A stretch of 64,000 nt of DNA from CAYLMG01 sp964493425 (GTDB taxonomy: Bacteria; Planctomycetota; Phycisphaerae; Sedimentisphaerales; Anaerobacaceae). A model generated the notes under the pieces. The model was given only the letters and a program-made list of their open reading frames with translations, was not told the origin of the DNA and did not search any database. The position numbers and the translations under genes are program-made. The first letter of the stretch is position 1, and each line of letters opens with the position of its first letter. The DNA is taken from positions 36,810 through 100,809 of the forward strand of contig CAZBMW010000008.1 of NCBI GenBank assembly GCA_964493425.1, read 5' to 3'. Shown piece by piece: positions 17,558 through 25,355 of the stretch.

Positions 17558-18148
17558 CTAGGGTTTTATTTGTCTCTTGAGAAAGCTGTTCATTTGTTTT
17601 AATTGCTTCCTGTTTCCTGTTTTTTTCGGTTTCAATCCATACCTAACAAGTATTATACCAGGAATTGAACAAGTAAGAAGACCAATCACTCCCCCTAATG
17701 CCTTTGCTCCTAAGCCAACGCTTATCTGAACCCCAATAATGGGTGCAAAACAAAACCCGACTATGAATCCTCCCAAGATTGTCAAGGCTATTCGTCCCGC
17801 ACTAATCCCTGGTTTGAACGAACGGACCAGAAGGCAAATTCCTATACACAATATAGGAACAACTTTAGTCATTTCATCAACTGCATAAAAAACTTCGGTC
17901 TCATCAATATCCTTCCAATAAGTCAAAGAATTTATAATCCCTAGTATTGGGTCATAACCTGCTTGCATCATTTGTTTCTGCATTATACGTTCTTTCATTT
18001 CCTGCCCAAACGGCTCACGTTTATATTCCTGGACTATCCCTATCAATCCTATTAATATGAACAATATTGCCAGAACAAGCCCAGTTTTGCTGCTAAGCTG
18101 CCATTTGGAGATTTCTTTAGTGTTATTTGCAAGCATTTCATTCTTCAT
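17558..18148 (-). CDS. Hypothetical membrane protein
   Basis: A 196-residue protein I do not recognise. It has a first hydrophobic helix near residues 26-46 (LVLAILFILIGLIGIVQEY), a hydrophilic stretch to about 90, then three or four hydrophobic segments (VVPILCIGICLLVRSF; IALTILGGFIVGFCFAPIIG; ALGGVIGLLTCSIPGIILV) and a basic tail. No catalytic motif is seen. AT-rich composition and solitary position between asnA and ahbD suggest an accessory gene. The reading frame is long enough, with plausible membrane topology, to be a real gene. Confidence 0.6.
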   Translation of the reverse strand: MKNEMLANNTKEISKWQLSSKTGLVLAILFILIGLIGIVQEYKREPFGQEMKERIMQKQMMQAGYDPILGIINSLTYWKDIDETEVFYAVDEMTKVVPILCIGICLLVRSFKPGISAGRIALTILGGFIVGFCFAPIIGVQISVGLGAKALGGVIGLLTCSIPGIILVRYGLKPKKTGNRKQLKQMNSFLKRQIKP

Positions 18149-18661
18149 CTGACACCGCCCTTTTAAATAATTACAAATTATAATGGTTCTGACATTTCCA
18201 ATTAAATTGTTGAAAAAAATAATTTTCTCCTAACGGTACATATAATTTTACCAACAAATCCATTGCAGGCTCAAGAATATTTCTCTCTATCTCACAGAAC
18301 CCTTAATAATAGCTAAAATCATACAGAGGAAAAATGGAGTAGAATATTGTCTTTTGATACTTTATAAGTCGTACTTATAGCAGGCTAAACCCAGCAAAAA
18401 CCTGCGAAAAATTCTGTGTCATCTGTCCACTGAAGGCTAGATATCGCCTCTTGGTGGGTGATCTCTGTGGCTATATTTTTCTTTTGAATTGTGTCTTGTG
18501 ACTTTTGACTTACTTCTTAGTGTTTTTTCGTAAAATTTTGTAGTTAATTTTTGATTTTGAAATGTAGCTTTGAAATTTGCATTTTGAAATTTGCATTTTG
18601 AAATTTGAAATTATCTTTCCTCCGCACATCAAGGCTAAAAACGGTTTTTCTACGCAGCATA
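18149..18661. other. Gene-free AT-rich spacer with low-complexity words
   Basis: No gene is supported. It holds short, loosely repeated words such as TTCTGTGTCATCTGTCCA, ATCTCTGTGGCTA and GTGTCTTGTGACTTTTGAC, followed by the 14-bp tandem repeat listed separately. Confidence 0.5.
18569..18610. repeat. 14-bp tandem repeat, three copies
   Basis: Two perfect copies of TTTGAAATTTGCAT followed by a third ending GAAA instead of GCAT. A looser relative (TTTTGATTTTGAAATG) precedes it. About 90 bp before ahbD. Confidence 0.8.
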
Positions 18662-18690
18662 TTGAATTCTACTTGATAATAGGATATAGT
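18662..18690 (+). promoter_or_regulatory. Sigma70-type promoter for ahbD, probably leaderless
   Basis: TTGAAT, 17-nt spacer, TATAGT. A start of transcription about 7 nt after the -10 would fall within 2-3 nt of the ahbD ATG at 18699, and no ribosome site lies at the proper distance, so the mRNA may be leaderless. Confidence 0.45.
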
Positions 18691-18698
18691 ATTCGCCT

Positions 18699-19733
18699 AT
18701 GGTCAATAAAATCAAAAAGCCCAGGTTGATAGCCCTTGAGGTAACTCGTCATTGTCGTTTTCACTGCCCGCATTGCCGAGCCGACGCCGGTTTTATAGAC
18801 CCAAACTCAGAGCTCACAACCGCTCAGTGGAAAAAAATCCTCAAATCCATCGCTGCCTTCACCAAATGCGTAATTATTTTTACCGGCGGCGAGCCTATGG
18901 AGCGTGCTGACATTTACGGGCTCATCAGGTTTGCACGCAAGCTCGGTTTTCAGCCGGTGCTGGCCACCTGCGGCTATCTTATTGATGAAGCCTCGATTAA
19001 AAAGTTTAAAGAGACCGGCCTTGTCGCTCTGTCGTTATCGCTTGACGGCGCTTCCGCCCAGACGCACGATGCAATCCGGCAGTCCGACGGCTCTTTCGAT
19101 TCGGTTATCAAGGCTGCGAAACTGGCTGCAGATGCGGATTTGCCGTTCCAGGTTAATACCACCATAACCAAAATCAATGTTGACGAGGTAAATGCAATCG
19201 CCCAGCTCGCCGAGCAGATAGGGGCCTGCTGTTTTAATCCTTTCATTTTTGTTCCTACCGGCCGGGGCCGCGAAATGCCGGAATATATGCTCGACCCTGT
19301 TGAGTACGAAACCTTGCTCAACCGCCTGCTCGATTTGAAACTCTCCGCACCCATCGACATCCGGGTTACGTGCGCTCCTCAATTTGCCAGGGTCTTTCAT
19401 CAGTCGAGCGCCGAAAAAAGGGTCGGGGCTGTTAACGGATGTATAGGCGGAAGCGAGTTTGCGTTCGTAAGTAATACAGGTGATTTGCAGATTTGTGGAT
19501 TTTTGCAGATACCGGTGGGCAATATTCTGCAAAAAGGATTCAGCTTAAAAAAGACCTGGCAGGATTCGGAGCTGCTCAAACAAATCCGCGACCGAGCCAG
19601 CTATACCGGCAAATGCGCCTCCTGCGACTGGCGCGAAATCTGCGGCGGTTGCAGGGCGAGGGCTTACGCTACTACAGGTGACTGTCTGGCTGCCGACCCC
19701 CTCTGCGAACACAAGTCGGGAGCGAAACGTTGA
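18699..19733 (+). CDS. ahbD: AhbD: Fe-coproporphyrin III decarboxylase / heme b synthase (radical SAM)
   Basis: A 344-residue radical SAM enzyme. PRLIALEVTRHCRFHCPHCR carries the cluster cysteines 19, 23 and 26; FTGGEPMERADI follows. The C-terminus CASCDWREICGGCRARAYA plus DPLCEH is the twin-cluster (SPASM-like) end typical of AhbD. Family knowledge: it oxidatively decarboxylates two propionates of Fe-coproporphyrin III to vinyl groups, giving heme b. It overlaps ahbA-ahbB by 4 bp. It is 3.6 kb from ahbC, separated by three unrelated genes. Confidence 0.9.
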   Translation: MVNKIKKPRLIALEVTRHCRFHCPHCRADAGFIDPNSELTTAQWKKILKSIAAFTKCVIIFTGGEPMERADIYGLIRFARKLGFQPVLATCGYLIDEASIKKFKETGLVALSLSLDGASAQTHDAIRQSDGSFDSVIKAAKLAADADLPFQVNTTITKINVDEVNAIAQLAEQIGACCFNPFIFVPTGRGREMPEYMLDPVEYETLLNRLLDLKLSAPIDIRVTCAPQFARVFHQSSAEKRVGAVNGCIGGSEFAFVSNTGDLQICGFLQIPVGNILQKGFSLKKTWQDSELLKQIRDRASYTGKCASCDWREICGGCRARAYATTGDCLAADPLCEHKSGAKR

Positions 19734-20674
19734 GAGCGCATCTGACAGATTTTCAAAAACGGCTCTGCAACGAGCTGCAAAACTGCGCACCCATAACTGA
19801 AAGACCGTTTCAGAAGATAGCTGATAAGCTAAACAAAAGCGAAAAACAAATCTTACTGCAAATAAAACAATTGCAGAAAAAGGCAGTTATCCGCAGATTC
19901 GGGCCTGTTATAAATTACAGGGCGCTCGGCCAGCAGAGCACGCTCGCGACAGCACACATAAAAAAACGCAAAATACCCGCAGTTGTGAAGGCTGTAAATG
20001 CCCTTGATGGCGTTTCGCATAATTACCTTCGCGGGCATTATTATAACCTGTGGTTTACACTTAGAGCCGATTCTCAAGGTCAGATTAAGAAAATCCTTGG
20101 TAAGCTATCAAAGAAGTTCGGCGCCGATTTTCATTCATTGCCTATGGTTAGACGGTTCAAGCTGGATGTGCGATTCGATGCCGAAAGTGACGGCCTAAGA
20201 TTGTTGAGAAGCCGGGCACATAAATTACCGGGAAAAAAGGTAAGACTGAGTGACATTGAGACGAGAGTTCTTTTAGGCCTGCAGCAGAATTTCAAGATAA
20301 CGCCGCCGCCCTTTGATTACCTTTGCACGGGTGAGCTTAATATTGAAAAAGTACTGAGTACGATTAAGGGCCTGTTGAAAAAGGGTGTTTTGCGGAGGAT
20401 GGCGGCGGTCATTGATTATAGAAAAATAGGTTTCAGGGCGAATGTACTCTTCGCCTGCAAGGTATCAAAAAGTCGGATTAAAAAGATAGGCGAGGCATTG
20501 GCAAAACTGTCGATCGTAAGCCACTGTTACAGCAGAAAAGGTTTCAAAGGTTTTGATTATAATCTTTTCGCTATGATACATAGTGATAGTTTTGACAGGA
20601 TTGACAGGATAGTTGGCGATTTTGTCGGAAAAGAAGGGATAAGGAAATTTGCACTTCTGCCTACAGTGATTTAA
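19730..20674 (+). CDS. ahbA-ahbB: Siroheme decarboxylase, AhbA-AhbB fusion
   Basis: A 314-residue protein made of two Lrp/AsnC-like halves, each with a helix-turn-helix and a RAM-like fold. Residues about 1-155 look like AhbA (RRFGPVINYRALGQQSTLA; HNYLRGHYYNLWFTL; MVRRFKLDVRFD). Residues about 170-314 look like AhbB (RRMAAVIDYRKIGFRANVLF; VSHCYSRKGFKGFDYNLFAM). In most organisms these are two genes whose products form a heterodimer that decarboxylates siroheme to 12,18-didecarboxysiroheme. The AhbB half stops at ALLPTVI, just before the usual Glu-Leu/Phe-Lys-Lys tail. Start ATGA-type overlap with ahbD (TTG at 19730). Confidence 0.87.
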   Translation: MRAHLTDFQKRLCNELQNCAPITERPFQKIADKLNKSEKQILLQIKQLQKKAVIRRFGPVINYRALGQQSTLATAHIKKRKIPAVVKAVNALDGVSHNYLRGHYYNLWFTLRADSQGQIKKILGKLSKKFGADFHSLPMVRRFKLDVRFDAESDGLRLLRSRAHKLPGKKVRLSDIETRVLLGLQQNFKITPPPFDYLCTGELNIEKVLSTIKGLLKKGVLRRMAAVIDYRKIGFRANVLFACKVSKSRIKKIGEALAKLSIVSHCYSRKGFKGFDYNLFAMIHSDSFDRIDRIVGDFVGKEGIRKFALLPTVI

Positions 20675-20860
20675 TAAATCCTAAATCCGAACATCGAAAT
20701 CCGAAACAATAACGAATCATCGAAATTCTAATTACCAAAACGGATTTAAGCCGCAGAGAACACAGGGGAAAAGTGATGAGAGATTAAGACGGCAGAAGTG
20801 GACGATAGAATCTCAACTGATTCAGATAAAAAATTAGTGACTGTTTCTGTTTTCGTGCTG
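20675..20860. other. Spacer with degenerate word repeats
   Basis: No gene seen. The left half reads as related short words (TAAATCCTAAATCCGAAC, ATCGAAATCCGAAAC, AATCATCGAAATTC), then AAGCCGCAGAGAACACAGG. Part of the low-complexity spacer class found at several sites in this window. Confidence 0.4.
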
Positions 20861-21070
20861 CTATTTTTTAAAGTAACTCGCCTTGAACCAGTTGAAATTT
20901 AAGATAATATGCAGAAGGATAAGTGCGATTAGTATCGTTCCGCCGCCTTCGTGAAAAAACTCAAAAGCATCGGGCGAGATTTTGTCGTGAAACAAACCTG
21001 TAACGGCCTGGCTGACAAAGAACACAAGCAAAACCGGGTTCAAAATTTTAAGAGCAGTATTTCTTTTCAT
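20861..21070 (-). CDS. Small membrane protein (DUF4405-like)
   Basis: A 69-residue protein with two hydrophobic helices: ALKILNPVLLVFFVSQAVTG and GTILIALILLHIILNF, ending with a lysine-rich tail. The layout (His in LFHDK and in the second helix, FEFFHEGGG) resembles the cytochrome b561-like DUF4405 family; heme binding is only inferred. I start at MKRNTALK because GGGAAAG lies just before it; an ATG four codons upstream is also possible. It is downstream of, and on the same strand as, the helix-hairpin-helix gene. Confidence 0.6.
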   Translation of the reverse strand: MKRNTALKILNPVLLVFFVSQAVTGLFHDKISPDAFEFFHEGGGTILIALILLHIILNFNWFKASYFKK

Positions 21071-21097
21071 AATCTTTCCCATTCCAAAAAGTAGTTC

Positions 21098-21373
21098 TTA
21101 CAAAGGGGATTTTTTGTTTTTCCAGTTGTACCATTTCAGCAGCTTCGGGTCGTGGTTTTTGTTCGAAGCGTAATAAACGGCACAACGCAAGACGTAAAGC
21201 ACACATTTATCAACGGCAGCGGCTTTGACATTACAGAGCTTTTTGTAAAGCTGTTCAGCAGATCGGCCTTTGAGGTCGTCAACGGAATTCAGGCCTATAC
21301 TTCGTAAATCCTGAGCAATTTTTCGGCCTACACCGGGGATTTGATCTAATTGTCGTTGGGTTCTTGAAGACAT
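21098..21373 (-). CDS. Helix-hairpin-helix protein (Cdd1 / pathogenicity-locus family)
   Basis: A 91-residue protein beginning MSSRTQRQLDQIPGVGRKIA, with two helix-hairpin-helix turns (IPGVGRKIAQDLRSIGLNSV; DDLKGRSAEQLYKKLCNVKA) and a C-terminal stretch CVLYVLRCAVYYASN that fits the Cdd1 family. HhH motifs bind DNA non-specifically; the cellular role of this family is not established. Five more in-frame codons upstream give an alternative start. Followed after 27 bp by the small membrane protein gene. Confidence 0.8.
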   Translation of the reverse strand: MSSRTQRQLDQIPGVGRKIAQDLRSIGLNSVDDLKGRSAEQLYKKLCNVKAAAVDKCVLYVLRCAVYYASNKNHDPKLLKWYNWKNKKSPL

Positions 21374-21542
21374 AAAAATATATCCCAAACAAAATTCAAG
21401 TTATTACAAAAGGATATGATATTGTTTTTGGATGAAAGTACAAGAAACTTTGGAAGGAAGAATTCTAATCAGTTGGTTTTCTTGACAGGGGGTTGTTTTT
21501 GCGGTATTATTTGTAGAAATTTAAAAGAAATGGGAGAGGCGA

Positions 21543-22481
21543 ATGATAATACCGTGGCGAGTTGATGTTCCCCGGGAGCGCCGGCCGATAGTCAATTATT
21601 TGTTCGTTGCGATAATATTTATTGTTTTCGGCTGGGAAGTTAACAGCCCCATCGAGAAAATCGAGCCATTCGTTCTGAGCGGATTGAATATTAAAGGCTT
21701 GTTCGGCCATATATGGCTGCACGGCGGGATTTTCCATCTGTTGGGTAATGCCTTGTTTCTGTGGATATTCGGCAACGCGGTCTGCGCGAAGGTCGGCAAC
21801 CTGCTTTATCCGGCGATTTATGTGTTTGTCGGTATGCTTGCCGGCCTGATACAGTTGACTATCACGGGCGGGGCGATTATAGGCGCTAGTGGGGCTATAA
21901 CGGGCGTCGTAGGAATGTATCTTGTTTACTTCTGGGAAAATGATATTACCTGCTACTGGATTTTGGTTCCTTTTGTCCGCAGTTTTACGGTTAGAAGTTT
22001 CTGGATGATTCTTTTATGGATTTTTTATGATATCTTGGGAGTAATGCTGGGCGGCCAGGGAATTGGTTATTTTGCTCACCTGTCGGGATATGCCGCGGGT
22101 TTCGGGATTGCTGTTTTGCTGATTCAAACCGGTGTAATAAAGATGGAAAGGTATGAAAAGTCACTGCTGGAGCACTGGGGCTTAGACAAATCCAAAAGCC
22201 GGGAGCGAGGCAGTTTGGGCAGACTTTACGGCGGCTTCGCACGGGATTTGGAATACCTTAATTCGGTTCAAATATCACAGCCGACAAAGGCTAAGCAGGT
22301 AACAACGGAGCCGCCTGAAAAGATAAGTCTGTCAGAGTTACAGCAAAAGCCCAACCAGCCGCAGCAGTTTATTCGCCTGCAGTGTCCCTGTGGGAAAAGG
22401 CTGAAAGTACCGGCTGAATATGCAGGGAGAATCGGTAGCTGCCCGGCCTGTAAAAAACGCATCAGAATTCCTTCAAATTGA
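21543..22481 (+). CDS. Rhomboid-family serine protease with C-terminal zinc ribbon
   Basis: A 312-residue membrane protein. Residues about 15-205 hold six hydrophobic helices with the rhomboid catalytic dyad: Ser in IGASGAITGVVGMYLVYF and His in YFAHLSGYAAGFGIA; HGGIFHLLGNALFLW is the conserved His-Asn region. Residues about 278-312 are a zinc ribbon (QCPCGKRLKVPAEYAGR then SCPACKKRIRIP), a module common in planctomycete proteins. Rhomboids cleave transmembrane substrates inside the membrane; the substrate here is unknown. GGGAGAGG precedes the ATG. Confidence 0.9.
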   Translation: MIIPWRVDVPRERRPIVNYLFVAIIFIVFGWEVNSPIEKIEPFVLSGLNIKGLFGHIWLHGGIFHLLGNALFLWIFGNAVCAKVGNLLYPAIYVFVGMLAGLIQLTITGGAIIGASGAITGVVGMYLVYFWENDITCYWILVPFVRSFTVRSFWMILLWIFYDILGVMLGGQGIGYFAHLSGYAAGFGIAVLLIQTGVIKMERYEKSLLEHWGLDKSKSRERGSLGRLYGGFARDLEYLNSVQISQPTKAKQVTTEPPEKISLSELQQKPNQPQQFIRLQCPCGKRLKVPAEYAGRIGSCPACKKRIRIPSN

Positions 22482-22592
22482 TAGCTCGACTGAGATAGTC
22501 AAAAGGCTGCGAATCAGATATAAACTTGCTTGCTGAATTATGGTCGTTCGCTTACTACCATTGTTCTGCAGTGATACTACTCATTAAAGAGG

Positions 22593-25083
22593 TCACGGTC
22601 CCGGCGGACAGTCGTCAGGCGGAGGATACCCCTTATAAGTCATTAATATAGCCCCGTCTATGTCATCCACGCACCAATCCCTGTTAAAATCGGCACAAGG
22701 TTCATAGCCTGCTTCACCGTAGCACGTCCCGTATGCAGCCTCAAAGATAGATTCGTCGTCATCGTCGACTGCGGCATCGCAATTGGCATCACCATGGCAC
22801 TGAGTGAGGCAGTCCCAGCACGGCGGATAGCCGCAGTTCGGGTCTTCCCAGTCAACTAAGCCGTCGCAATCATCGTCTATGCCGTTATCACATATTTCTA
22901 AATCGTCTCCGGTATCATCGGTACACCTCTGTATGCCGCCTTCACATACCCATACACCCTCTAGGCATAAGTCTGTGTCATTTCCATCACAAGCTGCTCC
23001 ATACCATGGCTCGTCCGCACCATCCGGTGTGGCGGGATTACAGTCATTATCTATGCCATCACAGACCTCCAAATTATCTCCTGTATTATCGGTACAGGTT
23101 TGCATGCCGTCTATACATACATATGCACCCTCTAGGCATAAGTCTGTGTCATTTCCATCACAAGCTGCTCCATACCATGGNNNNNNNNNNNNNNNNNNNN
23201 NNNNNNNNNNNNNNNNNNNNNNNNNNNNNNNNNNNNNNNNNNNNNNNNNNNNNNNNNNNNNNNNNNNNNNNNNNNNNNNNCTCGTCCATACCATCCGGTG
23301 TGGCAGGATTGCAGTCATTGTCTATGCCATCACAGACCTCTAAATTATCTCCAGTATCATCGGTACACATCTGTATTCCGTCTATACATACATATATACC
23401 CTCTGCACATAGATCTGTGTCATTTCCATCACAAGCTGCTCCATACCATGGCTCGTCCGCACCATCTGGTGTGGCGGGATTACAGTCATTGTCTATGCCA
23501 TCACAGAGTTCCAAACTGTCTCCCGTAGTATCGGTACATGTCTGCATGCCGCCTTGACATACCCATACACCCTCTTGGCATAGGTCTGAGTCATCTCCAT
23601 CACACGCTGCTCCATACCATGGCTCGTCCGCACCATCCGGTGTAGCAGGATTACAGTCATTGTCTATGCCATCACAGAGTTCCAAATTATCTCCTGTATT
23701 ATCGATACACGTTTGTATGCCGCCTTGACATACCCATATACCCTCTTTGCATAGGTCTGAGTCATCTCCATCGCAAGCTGCTCCATACCATGGCTCGTCC
23801 ATACCATCTGGTGTGGCGGGATTGCAGTCATTGTCTTTGCCGTCACACAACTCAGGCGCTCCCGGATATACAGTTACATCAAAATCATCACAATCATCTC
23901 CGCCACACGCTTCATCGATAAATGTATCACCGTCGAGGTCTTTGTTGTCTGTCAAGCCGTCACAATCATTGTCTTTGCCGTCACAGACCTCGTATGCTCC
24001 CGGATGTATATCTGGGTCTGTATCGTTACAATCATCTCCGCCGCACGCTTCATCGATATATCCATCATCGTCGGAGTCCTTGTTGTCTATCGTACCGTCA
24101 CAGTCATTGTCTTTGCCGTCACAGACCTCATCTGCTCCCGGATTTACCGTTGGGTCCGTATCATCGCAGTCAATTCCGGGGTACGTGCAAGCAGCACTTG
24201 CTGTTTGTCCGTAACCGTCTCCGTCCATATCCGTGCACGTTGTCTCCACGGTCTCGAGGTAAACATCGGCAAGGCGGGCAAGGTCGTGCAGATTGACTGC
24301 CCCGTCGAAGTTATTGTCGCCGGCCATTAGATATCCATTGTATTCTTGGTTGTCGAAGGTTTGCTCTCCCTCCAGGTAGAGTCGGCCTGTAAAGAGCAGG
24401 TCCGGACGAGTGACCTCAAACGGATAGCCCTCGGGGTCGGCGTCGGGATTAAACGCAATCAGCTCTTCGACCTCCGTACCCGGCTCGACATGCATCACCG
24501 TAAATCCCGGCAGCTCCGGCGAATACCCATCGGTAATATCATAGTATACCGTATTGGGATCTGTCTCAGGCGGCGGTGTAGTATAAGGTTGGCCGGCATC
24601 CAGCCACTCGCCAAGGTCCACGAATACATAGAGTTCCTGATTGCCGGTTATATGACCGTTTGGGTCGCCTATGGTCGGTACAATCACTTGCCCAACGCCG
24701 TACTCATATGGTACATAATCTTCGAAATAATCGTAGAGAGGCCCAAGAATCCAGCGTTGTCGCCAGCAGGACCTTGGACAAGGCCGGGCTACATATTTTC
24801 TCCAGGTGACATTATAGCAGGGCCATCCCCATTCGTGACGAACCAGCCAGTCATTGCACCACCACGGCAGATACCCGCCTATGGTCTGGCATCGCCACAT
24901 ATATTTGCGGTAAACTAAAGGTATGGTGACTCTTCGGCAGTTTCGCGTTGGCCAGACTGTTATGTGACCTCGGCGCCAGGCGTGGTAGCGCCACCTGGCG
25001 GCTTCGGACGTTTGCGAGAGGACGCCTATTATTACTACTACTAAAACTAGAGCTAAAATTATACTCTTTGTTCTTTTACACAT
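22593..25083 (-). CDS. Large secreted Cys/Asp-rich repeat protein, interrupted by an assembly gap
   Basis: One gene broken by 100 Ns; without them it reads in frame as 796 residues. Order: signal peptide (residues 1-28, LALVLVVVIIGVLSQTSEA), an N-terminal module of about 220 residues shared with the next secreted gene, a dockerin-like segment (GDNNFDGAVNLHDLARLADV), Asp/Cys-rich motifs (CDGKDNDCDG, DPTVNPGADEVC) of the putative metal-binding MopA-like type, an array of 57-residue repeats (CDGIDNDCNPATPDG, PWYGAACDG), and a C-terminal dockerin-like pair (GDANCDAAVDDDD; CADFNRDWCVDDIDGAI). Probably an extracellular Ca-binding surface protein. No enzymatic domain is seen. Confidence 0.85.
22886..23850 (-). 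repeat. 171-bp tandem repeat array within the secreted-protein gene
   Basis: The landmark ATACCATGG recurs at 23001, 23172, 23443, 23614 and 23785. Spacing is exactly 171 bp, including across the N-run once the 100 Ns are removed. Each unit encodes 57 residues. Copies differ by scattered substitutions. Confidence 0.9.
23181..23280. other. Assembly gap (100 Ns) at a repeat-unit junction
   Basis: The left flank ends CCATACCATGG and the right flank begins CTCGTCC, which is the uninterrupted sequence of the other repeat copies. The flanks also meet at a codon boundary. The true missing length is therefore zero or a multiple of 171 bp. Confidence 0.9.
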
Positions 25084-25301
25084 TCCTGCTTTCCTTTCAT
25101 CTTTCTAACAATTGATATATAATAACACGGACACTCCACCAAGACAGATTCATTAAATATTTTCATTTACTTATGAGTTGTTTTTGCTCCTCAAATATTG
25201 CTTACTTAATATTACCAGATTCGAGTGAGAAAAGCAATAATATTTTCCATTTTTGGTGGATTTTGCTTGTTTTTCTCGAATGAAATTAACAGGGCAAAAG
25301 A

Positions 25302-25336
25302 AAAAGGGCTGTGAGTGGAAGTCTCACAGCCCTTTT
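25302..25336 (-). terminator. Terminator hairpin after the 1046-residue secreted protein gene
   Basis: Fourteen-bp stem AAAAGGGCTGTGAG / CTCACAGCCCTTTT, 7-nt loop, followed on the minus strand by TCTTTTG. Related in sequence to the two other hairpins ending the giant genes. Confidence 0.85.
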
Positions 25337-25355
25337 GGTTTTTTAAATTTATCAC

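Noticed and set aside
17421..17569. Inverted repeat ATAAAACCCTA / TAGGGTTTTAT 127 bp apart
   Set aside because: Eleven bp, AT-rich and far apart; could be chance, and no element boundary or target-site duplication is visible.
22593..23318. A separate second gene left of the N-run
   Set aside because: Frame shift is caused only by the 100-N placeholder; joining the flanks gives one continuous gene.
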